Below, one piece after another: positions 1 through 9,772 of a DNA stretch of 64,000 nucleotides; within the stretch, counting starts at the first letter, position 1, and every line of letters starts with the position of its first letter. A program made the position numbers and the translations under genes. The notes beneath the pieces are model-generated. The model searched no databases, was not told the DNA's origin, and saw only the letters and a program-made list of their open reading frames with translations. The stretch is from G963663495 sp963663495 (GTDB lineage Bacteria > Bacteroidota > Rhodothermia > Rhodothermales > Bin80): the NCBI GenBank assembly GCA_963663495.1, contig OY760427.1, forward strand, positions 3,038,001-3,102,000. The letters are read 5' to 3'.

Positions 1-1
1 G

Positions 2-256
2 GAGGCTCTACTTACACGAGCCAAATTTCGCGCTGCATCCCGGGAAGACGATAACCACTTGGTTACCAAGGAAATATTGGAAGCGGTTGTGAGAGACTTT
101 ATTCCGCCCGTTTATCCTCTTGAGGTTGAACTGCAAACGCTTGCGGCGATCTTGGAATGCACCAGTCTGGACTTGCTTCCCGACGAGTACCAACAACTCG
201 AAAGAAAAGACATTGTCAGACGCCTTGCGGCATTGACACAACTCACCTCGCCGTAG
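2..256 (+). CDS. C-terminal end of an AAA-type ATPase-like protein (5'-truncated by window)
   Basis: The frame is open from base 2 to the stop at 254-256, so the gene starts before the window and only about 84 C-terminal residues are visible. The text is mostly helical. The segment DFIPPVYPLEVELQTLAAI followed by LECTS resembles the C-terminal tail of AAA-family ATPases with an 'FIPP..PLE.E' motif, but no Walker or sensor motif lies inside the window, so the family is a guess. No ribosome binding site precedes the internal TTG at 59, which supports reading it as the end of a longer gene. It is followed by 76 bp and then the first amidohydrolase. Confidence 0.4.
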   Translation, partial: EALLTRAKFRAASREDDNHLVTKEILEAVVRDFIPPVYPLEVELQTLAAILECTSLDLLPDEYQQLERKDIVRRLAALTQLTSP

Positions 257-332
257 CTTTACTTATTTTTTCCACACTGCATCCAGTTGCACCCGACCAT
301 TTTATCCCGGAATCCGCCCCGTTATCCTTTAA

Positions 333-2099
333 ATGAAGTACCCCATGCAAATGAAGTCCATGCTTGAGAGAGTATGGCTGGGTTTCGCCGCCGCTGCCTT
401 AGCAGTACCGAACGTCGCTGCCCAGGTTGACAGTGGAGAATCGCTCCCGGATGTTACACGTGCATTCGCACTGAATGATGCTCGTATCGTGCAGGCTCCG
501 GGAGTTGTACTTGAGCGGGCAACCATCGTAATACGGAACGGCTTAATCACGGCGGTAGGTCCAGATGCACCTATTCCATTTGATGCCGAGCGCATTGATG
601 CCGATTCCCTGACCGTGTACGCAGGCTTTATTGACGGGCTTTCGCATGCCGGCGTGCCAGAGCCGAAGGAAGAACCCAACAGCGAAAGACCTGACAATCC
701 CGGCAATCCTCCTGACGAGGATGCTGGTATTCAGCCGGATAGAGATGTCCGAACGCTTGTTGACGGGAAAAACAAACGGATTAAAGATCTCAGAAATATT
801 GGATTTACGGCGGCACATGTGGTTCCGCGAGGACGCATGCTGCCAGGCACCGGGGCCGTCATCCTGCTAGGAGATGGAGATGGACCAGACTTGGTTGTTA
901 AAGGCAACGTTTCTGCGTATGCCCAGCTCGCCCCTGCTCGCCGTATGTACCCGGGCACCGACATGGCCGTGATAGCCAAGATGCGGCAACTCCACCGAGA
1001 AGCTGCGCGCAGGCAGCATATTGAACGACTGTACACGAGCGATCCGACCGGTATTGAGCGCCCCCGATACGATCCCGTCCACTACGCAATGTTTCCAGTA
1101 CTGAACAATGAACGCCCTGTTTTCTTCCATACCGACGACGCCCTAGATGTCCACCGGGTGTTGGCACTCCAGGAAGAGTTGGGCTTCCCTATCGTAGTCG
1201 TAGGGCTAGAACAAGGGTTTGAAACGTTGGACAAGCTAACCTCCGCCGGGCACCCTTTATTTCTAACCCTAGATCTGCCGAAAGAGCCAGATCCCAAAGA
1301 CAAGCCTTCTCCACCTTCTCCAACGCAGACCACCGACGCCCCTGAGGCCTTGCCGGAGATACCTGCAATGGTTCATAACCAGGATTTTCGCACGGTGTCA
1401 TTCGAGGATGTGGAGGCCGAGAAGGAAAACCTTGAAGCCCGCCGCATGGATGACTACAAGCGGCATGCGAGCAATGCTTCCGTACTTCACGAAAGCGGGC
1501 TGACCTTTGGCTTCAGCAGCCGGGGCGTTAAGCCCTCGGATATATCGAATAATATTCAGACCATGATTGAGCATGGTCTGTCTGAGAATGCGGCACTAGC
1601 TGCGCTCACCACGGAGGCTGCTGACATTTTGGGGCTGTCAGCCATGATGGGCACGGTGGAGGTGGGCAAAATGGCAAACCTCGTGGTATCCGATGGCCCG
1701 GTTTTTGACGACGAGACCACGCTCCGATTCGTCTTTGTTGACGGACGCAAGTATGATATTGAGGAAGCTAAAGCCGATTCTGCGACATCCTCCACCGGAG
1801 CAGCGGGTATATGGTCCTTTGTGGTCTCCACACCAGATGGAGAGATAAGCGGTACCGTGACACTAGAAGAGGATGGCGGTGAATGGTCTGGAAGCTTGTC
1901 GCATGAGATGGCAAGCGATGTGCGAGTACTGTCGAATGTTGATGTTGACGGTAACGAGGTCTCGTTTTCCTTCACCGAAGATGGGATTGGCAATGTATCT
2001 GTAACCCTTACGATGGATGGCGACACCTTTTCCGGCGAAATGTCATCTTCCGAGCTTGGCGTGGTGACGCTCCAAGGCAGCCGCACACCGCAGCTCTAA
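333..2099 (+). CDS. Secreted amidohydrolase-family protein with degraded metal site, C-terminal beta domain
   Basis: 588 residues starting with a signal-peptide-like stretch ending near ...VPNVAAQ, so probably exported. The middle follows the imidazolonepropionase-like amidohydrolase fold: an early beta sandwich (ALNDARIV, IVIRNGLITAVG), the 'YAGFIDGLSHAG' strand where active relatives have DxHxH, and the late 'G.VEVGKMANLVVSDG' signature. The expected HxH is only 'LSH', so the first metal ligand is missing and hydrolase activity is doubtful. A low-complexity Pro/Asp/Glu patch (about residues 110-130) and another near 325-345 interrupt the barrel. The last ~95 residues (from about 495) are a Thr/Ser/Asp-rich beta domain not typical of the family. 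It is first of three tandem paralogues, 12 bp before the next. Confidence 0.8.
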   Translation: MKYPMQMKSMLERVWLGFAAAALAVPNVAAQVDSGESLPDVTRAFALNDARIVQAPGVVLERATIVIRNGLITAVGPDAPIPFDAERIDADSLTVYAGFIDGLSHAGVPEPKEEPNSERPDNPGNPPDEDAGIQPDRDVRTLVDGKNKRIKDLRNIGFTAAHVVPRGRMLPGTGAVILLGDGDGPDLVVKGNVSAYAQLAPARRMYPGTDMAVIAKMRQLHREAARRQHIERLYTSDPTGIERPRYDPVHYAMFPVLNNERPVFFHTDDALDVHRVLALQEELGFPIVVVGLEQGFETLDKLTSAGHPLFLTLDLPKEPDPKDKPSPPSPTQTTDAPEALPEIPAMVHNQDFRTVSFEDVEAEKENLEARRMDDYKRHASNASVLHESGLTFGFSSRGVKPSDISNNIQTMIEHGLSENAALAALTTEAADILGLSAMMGTVEVGKMANLVVSDGPVFDDETTLRFVFVDGRKYDIEEAKADSATSSTGAAGIWSFVVSTPDGEISGTVTLEEDGGEWSGSLSHEMASDVRVLSNVDVDGNEVSFSFTEDGIGNVSVTLTMDGDTFSGEMSSSELGVVTLQGSRTPQL

Positions 2100-2111
2100 T
2101 CTACCGATACC

Positions 2112-3497
2112 ATGAAACGATTCGCCGTATCCGTGGCCCTTGGCCTCCTTCTCCTCGGAGCGGAGCGGGCCCAGGCCCAAGATCGCGGGAATATCCTCGT
2201 CCGCGGAGGCACCCTGTTGACAATAACGGACGGAACGTTACCAGACACCGATATCCTTATCCGGGACGGTATGATTCGTGCCATTGGTACCGACTTGAAT
2301 ACTCCGTCAAACGTTGACGTCATAGACGCACATGGGCAGTACGTTATGCCCGGCATAATTGATGCCCATTCGCACATTGGTATCAGCAATGTGAACGAAT
2401 CCAGCGCGCCCGTCACAGCCCAGGTATCAGTCGGCGACGTACTGAATCCTTATGGTATATCCATTTACCGCGCGTTGGCCGGGGGAGTGACTACCTCTCA
2501 CGTAATGCACGGGTCCGCCAACGTCATTGGAGGCCAGAATGAAACCATAAAGCATCGCTGGGGCAAAACCGACCCGGAGGCCCTGCGCATGGCCGGAGCC
2601 CCGCGAACCATAAAGTTTGCATTGGGAGAGAATCCCACCCGTGTCCATGGCAGGGGTACCAACCTGCGGCCTGCATCGCGCATGGGTGTGGAATATGTCC
2701 TGCGCGAGACGTTGACGAAAGCGCAGCGATATACCGAGGCATGGGCCAGCTACGAAGAGGAACGTACCACCAATTCCCGTGCGATTCCGCCTGCCTATAA
2801 CAGCCAGCTTGAGGTAATGGCTGATATTCTGGCCGGACACATCCTGATTCATTGCCATTCCTACCGCGCGGATGAGATACTGATGCTCATGCGCGTTCTG
2901 AATGACTTTGGCATTGAGCGAGTCACATTCCAGCATGTGAACGAAGGTTTCAAGATTGCTCCCGAGCTTGCTGCATTCGGGATGGATGGCGCTTCCGCTT
3001 CCGTCTTTGCAGACTGGTGGGGATACAAGTTCGAGGTGTACTACTCAACCGCCTACAACGCAGCCATCCTCACCCATAACGGCGTGCTAACCTCAATCAA
3101 TTCGGACTCGGGCGAGCTGAACCGACATCTTTATCACGAAGCTGCTAAGTCACAAAAGTACGGCGGATTGACGGACGACGAAGCTTTAGCACTGATTACC
3201 ATAAACCCTGCCCGACAGCTTGGGATAGGCGATCGGATCGGATCATTGGAAGTGGGCAAGGAAGGGGATCTGGTCATTTTTGACCGCCACCCGCTCTCCA
3301 TTTATGCTATTGCACAACAGACCATTGTTGATGGCCTAGTGTACTTTGATGCGATCAATGACGCGGATGACATGCGCCTGCTAACTGACCCGGAGGCGTC
3401 TGTTGATACGGCGATCCTCGGAGACCATCATAATGAGATGTGCATGCATGAGGGCTCATTGGATTTGTTCGAATACCTATCAGCTTCAAGCCTATAG
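2112..3497 (+). CDS. Secreted amidohydrolase (imidazolonepropionase-like), catalytic site intact
   Basis: 461 residues with a signal peptide (MKRFAVSVALGLLLLGAERA...QAQ). It keeps the metal ligands its neighbours lack: DAHSH at about residues 84-88, IHCHSY in the middle of the barrel, FQHVNEG after it, and a late SINSDSGE that supplies the catalytic Asp. The C-terminal 'GSLEVGKEGDLVIFD' returns to the N-terminal sandwich as in family members. Substrate cannot be read; relatives cleave cyclic amides or dipeptides. It is the middle gene of a three-gene tandem (12 bp from the previous gene, 6 bp to the next ATG), which implies co-transcription and possibly heteromer formation with the degraded flanking paralogues. 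Confidence 0.88.
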   Translation: MKRFAVSVALGLLLLGAERAQAQDRGNILVRGGTLLTITDGTLPDTDILIRDGMIRAIGTDLNTPSNVDVIDAHGQYVMPGIIDAHSHIGISNVNESSAPVTAQVSVGDVLNPYGISIYRALAGGVTTSHVMHGSANVIGGQNETIKHRWGKTDPEALRMAGAPRTIKFALGENPTRVHGRGTNLRPASRMGVEYVLRETLTKAQRYTEAWASYEEERTTNSRAIPPAYNSQLEVMADILAGHILIHCHSYRADEILMLMRVLNDFGIERVTFQHVNEGFKIAPELAAFGMDGASASVFADWWGYKFEVYYSTAYNAAILTHNGVLTSINSDSGELNRHLYHEAAKSQKYGGLTDDEALALITINPARQLGIGDRIGSLEVGKEGDLVIFDRHPLSIYAIAQQTIVDGLVYFDAINDADDMRLLTDPEASVDTAILGDHHNEMCMHEGSLDLFEYLSASSL

Positions 3498-3503
3498 ATT
3501 TTG

Positions 3504-4784
3504 ATGAAGACCTTTATTGCAGCTCTATTCTTCTGTTTCGCGGTTTGCCTAGCTAATGCAGATCCGACAGCCTTCATTAATGCACGCATCATTACGGTAA
3601 CGCAGGGCGTAATTGAAGACGGAACACTTGTGGTAGATGGAGACCGCATCGTAGCCATGGGCCGAGGAGTACCTGTGCCGACGGGTGCGCGCGTTATTGA
3701 TTGTGCAGGGATGAGTATTTATCCCGGGCTTATTGACGCCGGCACACAGATGGGTCTTGTAGAAATAGGATCGCTGGCAGAAACTCGCGATGCCAGGGAA
3801 ATTGGCGACTTTTCCCCCCAGATGAAGGCGTTAACGGCTGTAAATCCCAATGGCGTCGCCATCCCGGTGACGCGTGTAAGCGGTGTTACCACTGTACTTA
3901 CCGAACCCTCGGGGGGTATGCTGCCGGGTCAAGCTGCATTGATCAACCTCCACGGATATACACCCGAGCAGATGTATGCCGGATTCGAGGGCGTATCGCT
4001 TGACTTTCCCTCCACAGGCAGACGTGGGCGTTTTGACGCACGCTCGGATGAGGATATCGAAAAAGCATCTAAGGCTGCGCTGGATAATTTGAATGACACA
4101 TTGCAACGCGCAAGACTATACCATCGTATTGATTCTTTGTATCGGGTCAACCCCACAAGCCATAAGCCGGAGTATGTACCTGCATTAGACGCCCTCTTGC
4201 CGGTCGTACGCGGTCAACAGGCATTGATCATTGAGGTAAATGCCGCAAAGGATATTCTTTCTGCCATAGAGTGGGTGCAGCAGCAAGAATTGGATCGTGT
4301 GATTCTTACCGGGCTTGCCGAAGGTTGGCGAGTCGCGGACAAGATTGCCGAAGCCGGAATTCCTTGCCTTGTGGGGCCGGTGCTTTCTATTCCTACAAGA
4401 GCCAGTGATCGCTTTGATAAGGCCTATGCGAATGCCGGACTTATGGAGTCTGCAGGTGTAAAGGTAGCGCTACGCTCAGGCGAGACGGCAAATGCGCGCA
4501 ACCTTCCGTACAATGCCGGCTTTGCTTCCGCGTATGGGATGGCCGACGCCTTGCGAGCCGTTACCATTGTTCCGGCGGAGATCTTCAAGGTAGCCGAGGA
4601 GATTGGTTCGCTGGAGGTAGGTAAGAAGGCTACACTATTTGTGGCGGATGGCGATCCATTCGAAACCTCTACCGACATCCATCATGTTTTTATTGACGGA
4701 TACGAAATCCCCATGGTCAGCCGCCATACCAAGCTCTACGACGAGTTTTTGCAGCGCACACCAGGATTGAAAAAACATAAGTAG
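3504..4784 (+). CDS. Secreted amidohydrolase-family protein, HxH motif lost
   Basis: The ATG at 3504 is preferred to the TTG at 3501 because it begins directly with a signal peptide (MKTFIAALFFCFAVCLANA). About 426 residues with the amidohydrolase outline: FINARIITVTQGVIEDGTL sandwich strand, 'YPGLIDAGTQMGLVEIG' at the site of the DAHxH motif, 'VTRVSGVTTVLTEPSGG', and 'GSLEVGKKATLFVADGDP' at the end. The metal-binding HxH is replaced by 'GTQ', so it is probably not a standard metallohydrolase. Last gene of the three-gene tandem. A binding or regulatory partner of the intact middle enzyme is one reading, but that is inference. Confidence 0.82.
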   Translation: MKTFIAALFFCFAVCLANADPTAFINARIITVTQGVIEDGTLVVDGDRIVAMGRGVPVPTGARVIDCAGMSIYPGLIDAGTQMGLVEIGSLAETRDAREIGDFSPQMKALTAVNPNGVAIPVTRVSGVTTVLTEPSGGMLPGQAALINLHGYTPEQMYAGFEGVSLDFPSTGRRGRFDARSDEDIEKASKAALDNLNDTLQRARLYHRIDSLYRVNPTSHKPEYVPALDALLPVVRGQQALIIEVNAAKDILSAIEWVQQQELDRVILTGLAEGWRVADKIAEAGIPCLVGPVLSIPTRASDRFDKAYANAGLMESAGVKVALRSGETANARNLPYNAGFASAYGMADALRAVTIVPAEIFKVAEEIGSLEVGKKATLFVADGDPFETSTDIHHVFIDGYEIPMVSRHTKLYDEFLQRTPGLKKHK

Positions 4785-4992
4785 CTCGGTGATACGATGG
4801 CTTTGCCATCTGCAGCAGCTTGGCCTACGAGTTGCCAACTAGGCAGAAAGCCGCCTACGCCTAGCAAAGACCAGATTGTCGGTTTGTTTGCCGGCATGTG
4901 AGTGCAGCATCAAATACTTAGCACGCTTCGGGGCGCAGAACCTACCTTGCGGCCGGAGGCACAGGGTGACAAAAGCCGCTCCGCAGTTGATT

Positions 4993-5311
4993 AAGCCTCT
5001 TGCAAAATCCTCGAATCGGGTGTTATTGTCTGAAGAAGCGATTTCGCAAGTAGTTGGCCGGTGGGTAGATTTGACTACTCGGCGGCTGCAAATGGGGGAT
5101 TCTACGGGCCATGGGAACGTGTGCTAACAAGCACAATAGCGGGACTAGAACCTCCGTCTGACTCACCGAAAAACGGGCGGTTCTCATGTCCCGCCGTTCT
5201 AAGTTACGCGGTTTCCGGATCAGCTGCCAACGGGAGCTTTTTCCTTGGGCGGAGGAAACGATTGGCCCTTGGAGGCACGCCATAAGAAGCTGCTCTCGGT
5301 ACTGGTGCGAA
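4993..5311 (+). pseudogene. Truncated, decayed end of the IS5-like element seen whole at 58255-61933
   Basis: Bases 4993-5040 match the terminal inverted repeat and inner end of the element at 61933 inward ('GCCTCTTGCAAAATCC' against GCCTTTTGCAAAACCC, then the 'AATCGGG-TGTT' and 'TGTCTGAAGA-GCGATTTC' blocks). An ATG at 5186 opens a reading frame starting MSRRSKLRGFRISCQREL, equivalent to MSPNSKLSGFWINCQREL of the full transposase. A one-base loss near 5270 shifts the frame, and homology ends near 5311, 7 bp from the stop codon of the convergent peptidase. Bases 4785-4992 hold nothing recognisable. Confidence 0.8.
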
Positions 5312-5317
5312 GGGCCG

Positions 5318-8263
5318 CTAACGTACAACTACCAGCGGCTGTGACTCGGTCATTCGGCCTCTCAAATCCGTCGCATTAAGACGAGCGAAGTAAACCCCGC
5401 TAGCTACTCTTGCACCGGAATCATCCATACCATCCCACTCAATGGTGTGCTCGCCAGCATTGCGAGGTTCCTGAATCAGCGCACGCACTTCCTGGCTGAG
5501 GGCATTAAATATCACGATGTCTACGTCCGCTGCATGCGGTAGGGTGAATGAAAAGGAATACGATCCGTTGCTAGGATTAGGGTAAACGGGCGCAAAATTG
5601 AAATGCGCGGGTACCGCATTTTCTTCCGCAGCAACCTGATTCACATTGAGCACTTCGTCCCACAACCGCTGCGCGTTGGCAGCGTTCTCCAAAATAACGC
5701 TCTCGTTTTGGCCGGCAATCAGCGCAATCGTTGCAACAGCCGATTCCTGTGGCTTGAGATTAAATGGCCCCGCGCCAATCACTTGGCCCAAATCTATGTC
5801 GGAGTATTCCGTTTCCCCGATGCCCCCAGAGAGAGATTCCCACTTCTCAGCGGCCGTGTAGCCACCTGTACTTTGGGATGTGATCGCAGTATTATCAATC
5901 GCCTCGTACGAAAACCGCGCGTTATTGGTTAGCACCTTGACACCGACTCCGCCGATAGCTTCATCTTGGTCGAAAATCATCCCCACCTGATGTTCCTCAT
6001 TGTAGGTTCCCCTGTCTCTTGTATCAATTGCTATGTCCCAGTCAAGGAACAGGCCTACCCACATGCCGTCGATATGCTCAGTAGCATTCACGTTGGTAAC
6101 CGTGTATTTCAACAACAGAAATTCGTCGTTGCCATCCGTGTCATCCACGAAACTCTCCTGTAGTACATTTAGCCCCAGCAATACGGGTGCTTTATCGTCC
6201 CGTAACTCAACGCGCACCGCTCCGGTGGTCGGCGCCTCTCCTGAAACGTCTGTCAATTCGGTATTGGGGGCCAACACAAAATGGTCATTCTGGAGATCCA
6301 TTTCTGAACGAACACAATCAATCACCGACTCAGCGCTCGTGCCAATCATCAGTCCGCCTTCATAGAGGATATCAGACCCATCACCGGTCTTGCTGGTGAT
6401 AACAAATCCACTTCCCAACCGATTGTTCATTGCCGTGTCCTTGTATCCAATGTTACCCTCGTCCGTAATTGACGTGATCAGTCGTTTCGTGGTTAGCTGG
6501 TGCACTCCCTTGATATTGATACGAATCCGAAACAGGTCAGATGTTGATGTGAAATCGCCATCCTGAACGGTCACCAGAAATTGCACCAGCATATTTTCAG
6601 GCGCCGGATCACTAACCTCCAACTCAAAGCTTGCACTGAATGTACCAAGCCGCTGCACTGGGCCTACAGCAACCATAGGCGACCTCACAGTAACAAATGG
6701 ACGCGCCTGAGGAGTTGACAGCCCTACCATAAGCGCGCTTGCTTCGCCTCCAAAGTTGGCAAACTCTGCTTCAACGGTAAATACATCTCCAGACCGCAGA
6801 TCAGCGCCGCCGTCGCTGCCCGTCCACTCGTAGTCCATTAGGCGAATTCCTGGTGTAGCTACCTCCGTAACGGCACGCCGTGCGTTGAGCCGGCCTTTGC
6901 CATTGAGACCTGCAAGAAAACTCGAATTGGCCGCATCTACATCGTCAGCCGTTTGCTTGAGCTGCTCCATCACCTCGAACGGACCAAATTCAGGATACTG
7001 AGTCTGCACAAGGGCTGCCACCCCCGCCACCAGCGGTACAGCGTAGGATGTCCCGTCCCCCATATCAAAGCCGGATCCGGGAGTGGTAAAGTCAACATCC
7101 ACGGATGCTGCAACAACATCAATACTACGCCCGAACGCATGATTGGCCGTTCTGTCCGAGTCCTTTTGGATCCCGCCAACGCTCAAGGTTGTCGGGTAAG
7201 AGGCAGGATAGAAGGGGGTAGTGTCCAGATTATCTGCGGTGTTTCCGGCGGCGGCAACCACCACCGCCCCACGCTCAACAGCATGTGCCAGGATTACAGC
7301 AATCGTAAACGAAGACTCTGGACTTCCGTAGCTCGCTGTAATGACATTTGCACCGTTCTCTACAGCGTATAGCGTCCCCGCACGTGCGTAGCACAATTGT
7401 TCAAAGTCTGGACAACCTGCGTGAACGGGCATGAACTTGGCGTTCCAGCTGGTTCCCGCTATTCCAAGTCCATTGTTTGTCTCCGCAGCCGCAATTCCTG
7501 CCACGGCCGTTCCGTGTAGCGAGGCATTCGGCTGATCCGGCGAGCCGGTAGGGTCCGGGGAATCAGTGGAAAAATTCCATCCATTCACATCATCTACGAA
7601 TCCGTTTTCATCATCGTCGACTCCGTTGCCGGGAATCTCATCAGCATTTACCCATACGTTGTCCCGCAAGTCACGATGCCTCCATTCCGTACCACCGTCC
7701 ACAACTGCAATCACAATGTCACCGTCCTCTGCTTTAACAACATCCCATGCCCCTTCCATCTCAAGCCTCTTGAGATGGGTTTGACTATCGTACCGTGTAT
7801 CGTTAGGCGTTGACTGCATCTCCACACCCACCGATGGCAGTCCTGCTTTTGGTACCTCCCCTCCCAAGTGATACATAAAGTGGGGCTCGGCCTGTTCCAC
7901 CACTTGGCTGCGCATCAAAGCATTTGCGACTTCCCACGGATCATACGGACCAGTAAATTCGACCGTATACATTCGGCGCAACTGACGGCCCACGGTAGAC
8001 AATTCTCTCTTAGCAGCAGCCGCTTCCATAATCGGAAACGCCTGTTGCACATTATGCACTCCGTACGGTGCGGCAGCTTTGTCAAAAGAGCTGAGCCCTG
8101 TCTTGGCTTGCCCAACCACAGGCAGCGCACCCTCCTTGAACTCAACAGTTACCCGTCCGGGCATATATGCCTCCTCCCACTGCTGCATCGCCGCTACCGG
8201 CAGCAATGAGCTGTGCGCGACTATTATTGCCAGACTCGCGATTACCAAATGCCTAAATGTCAT
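5318..8263 (-). CDS. Secreted S8 (subtilisin-like) serine peptidase with C-terminal sorting domain
   Basis: Start chosen at 8263 (MTFRHLVIASLAII...), which gives a clean signal peptide; an in-frame ATG at 8296 adds 11 residues. About 981 residues. An inhibitor-like propeptide (GRVTVEFKEG...) precedes the catalytic domain. The triad is readable: Asp in VIAVVDGGTEW (~189), His in LHGTAVAGI (~250), Ser in GDGTSYAVPLVAG (~406). Here the Asp motif is DGG rather than DTG or DSG. Ig-like beta regions follow, and the C-terminus has 'NFAPVYPNPSNG' plus a FlgD-like Ig repeat (WDGMDDSGARVASGVYFARL), typical of type IX-type or related outer-surface sorting. It is a paralogue of the peptidases at 40540 and 44862. 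Confidence 0.9.
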   Translation of the reverse strand: MTFRHLVIASLAIIVAHSSLLPVAAMQQWEEAYMPGRVTVEFKEGALPVVGQAKTGLSSFDKAAAPYGVHNVQQAFPIMEAAAAKRELSTVGRQLRRMYTVEFTGPYDPWEVANALMRSQVVEQAEPHFMYHLGGEVPKAGLPSVGVEMQSTPNDTRYDSQTHLKRLEMEGAWDVVKAEDGDIVIAVVDGGTEWRHRDLRDNVWVNADEIPGNGVDDDENGFVDDVNGWNFSTDSPDPTGSPDQPNASLHGTAVAGIAAAETNNGLGIAGTSWNAKFMPVHAGCPDFEQLCYARAGTLYAVENGANVITASYGSPESSFTIAVILAHAVERGAVVVAAAGNTADNLDTTPFYPASYPTTLSVGGIQKDSDRTANHAFGRSIDVVAASVDVDFTTPGSGFDMGDGTSYAVPLVAGVAALVQTQYPEFGPFEVMEQLKQTADDVDAANSSFLAGLNGKGRLNARRAVTEVATPGIRLMDYEWTGSDGGADLRSGDVFTVEAEFANFGGEASALMVGLSTPQARPFVTVRSPMVAVGPVQRLGTFSASFELEVSDPAPENMLVQFLVTVQDGDFTSTSDLFRIRINIKGVHQLTTKRLITSITDEGNIGYKDTAMNNRLGSGFVITSKTGDGSDILYEGGLMIGTSAESVIDCVRSEMDLQNDHFVLAPNTELTDVSGEAPTTGAVRVELRDDKAPVLLGLNVLQESFVDDTDGNDEFLLLKYTVTNVNATEHIDGMWVGLFLDWDIAIDTRDRGTYNEEHQVGMIFDQDEAIGGVGVKVLTNNARFSYEAIDNTAITSQSTGGYTAAEKWESLSGGIGETEYSDIDLGQVIGAGPFNLKPQESAVATIALIAGQNESVILENAANAQRLWDEVLNVNQVAAEENAVPAHFNFAPVYPNPSNGSYSFSFTLPHAADVDIVIFNALSQEVRALIQEPRNAGEHTIEWDGMDDSGARVASGVYFARLNATDLRGRMTESQPLVVVR

Positions 8264-8296
8264 ATTCTTGTCCGTTTTTTCATGTAACATAACCAC

Positions 8297-8750
8297 AATT
8301 TTTCCGACATCTTAAACGCAGTGCCAAACCCCACGAAGGATACAACGCGTTTGGGTTCGATTCCATTTGATAATCGCCCTGTACCCCTTGCAGAAGGCCG
8401 CTTAGTATTCTGGCGTAGCTTAGTCATGACCACTACGACACGCCCCGGCCATAAGCCCCCATGCTCTTTGACGCCTGCTGGTTGTCTGATTGCCTTGAGG
8501 TTTTGACAGTCCACAATAATTAAAAGATACTGACCGGCGTGCACCCCAGTGCCATCCCCGGGACCCAAAATCGGACAGTGAGCTGAACTCGGTGCAGTCC
8601 CCTGATGATTTCCAGTCTGATGTATGATAGCTACGAGCGATAGTGCAGGTGCCCACATTCAGTCGGCCGGGAAGAGTCTGCGTGGCGTAACGCGAGGTTG
8701 CGCCGCTATCCGCCAAGGAGCTGCGTAAACACCCGATACAACCACGCACG
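8297..8750. other. Intergenic stretch without a recognisable gene
   Basis: 454 bp between the S8 peptidase start and the mazG stop, both on the minus strand. Open frames of 130-140 codons cross it, but their composition (Cys, Trp and Arg runs, overlap into both neighbours in other frames) and lack of any family pattern argue against coding. A decayed gene is possible. The promoter of the peptidase should lie near the left side. Confidence 0.5.
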
Positions 8751-9587
8751 CTATTCATGTCCGCTTTCGGACTTCTCCCTTCGCTTAGCTTCATTCCAGT
8801 AGCGTTCCATTGCCTCCAGCGATGGGCTACGATGAACATTTACTCTGCTCTCCACATACTGAAAACGGGCACGGAATCGAGCATTAGCCATCCGCAGTGC
8901 ACGATCGGGCATGAGTCCCATATGGCGAGCATAGTTGACTAAAGAGAACAACAGGTCTCCAAATTCTTCCTCTGACCTTGCATCACGAAATTCTCCAGCC
9001 TCCTCAATTACCTTCTCTGCGCAATCCGAAAGAGAGGCAAAGTCAAACCCGACACTCCCTACCTTTTCCTGCATTCTGTACGCCGCCAACAGAGCGGGTA
9101 ACGATTCGGGCACTCCATCAAGTAGCGACGAGCGCGATTCTTCTGACCTTTTGATCGCCTCCCAGTTGCGCAGGACATCGGCAGCATTTTCTGCCACTAC
9201 ATCACCAAATACATGGGGATGCCTACTAATCAGCTTAGCAATAGAGGCCTCAATTACATCCGTCAAATCAAACGTGTCCGTCTCCGCCGCCATTATGGCA
9301 TGAAATACGACATGCAGCAGCAGGTCCCCTAACTCCAGCTTAAGTCCCTTGAAGTCGTCGTTCTCAATCGCCTGCACGGCTTCGTATGCTTCCTCAATCA
9401 GCAGATGCGTCATAGATGCGTGCGTCTGATCCCGATCCCATGGGCATTGGCTGCGAAGTTGCCGCAGTATCAGTATGTATTCGGCGAACAAATCCGCGGG
9501 ATCCCTTGTACTGCGGAATGGCTGGTCAACCACGTTCTGGCGGCCCACTTCGCTTCCCTTGCTACTTTCCTGTTTCATAGTAAACAA
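8751..9587 (-). CDS. mazG: MazG nucleoside triphosphate pyrophosphohydrolase
   Basis: 278 residues, the usual length for two-domain MazG. The first MazG domain is clear: LRSQCPWDRDQTHASMTHLL then EEAYEAVQAIE and LELGDLLLHVVFHA, which carry the EExxE...ExxD Mg-binding pattern. The second domain contains 'EEAGEFRDARSEEEFGDLLF' and 'SLVNYARHMG'. It hydrolyses NTPs to NMP and pyrophosphate, cleaning the nucleotide pool. The start at 9587 adds about 25 residues before the first domain; a later start is possible. It is divergent from ssb, with a 185-bp shared upstream region. Confidence 0.95.
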   Translation of the reverse strand: MFTMKQESSKGSEVGRQNVVDQPFRSTRDPADLFAEYILILRQLRSQCPWDRDQTHASMTHLLIEEAYEAVQAIENDDFKGLKLELGDLLLHVVFHAIMAAETDTFDLTDVIEASIAKLISRHPHVFGDVVAENAADVLRNWEAIKRSEESRSSLLDGVPESLPALLAAYRMQEKVGSVGFDFASLSDCAEKVIEEAGEFRDARSEEEFGDLLFSLVNYARHMGLMPDRALRMANARFRARFQYVESRVNVHRSPSLEAMERYWNEAKRREKSESGHE

Positions 9588-9760
9588 ATTGTTTTTCGGC
9601 TATGACATAAAGTTGTCACACCCCCTCACATAGCTTGCGTCCAGTATCGTTTGCAGCCCAGTAGGAAATCACTTAGACTTCAAACAATTATTCGGCGCAG
9701 GATCCCGCCTTCTCCGGATGGAAATCACGAAACTGTTAAGCAAGAACATAGCTCGAAAAC

Positions 9761-9767
9761 AAGGAGG
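9761..9767 (+). promoter_or_regulatory. Strong Shine-Dalgarno of ssb
   Basis: AAGGAGG lies 5 nt before the ATG at 9773. It is the cleanest ribosome binding site I found in the window and fixes the ssb start. Most other genes here have weak or no visible Shine-Dalgarno sequence. Confidence 0.85.
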
Positions 9768-9772
9768 TAAAT

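Noticed and set aside
4985..5025. tRNA-like TCGAATC sequence
   Set aside because: No cloverleaf can be drawn; the stretch is explained by the IS5-like terminal repeat.
8260..8658. 132-codon minus-strand frame overlapping the peptidase start
   Set aside because: No family pattern, and it overlaps the peptidase signal peptide in another frame.
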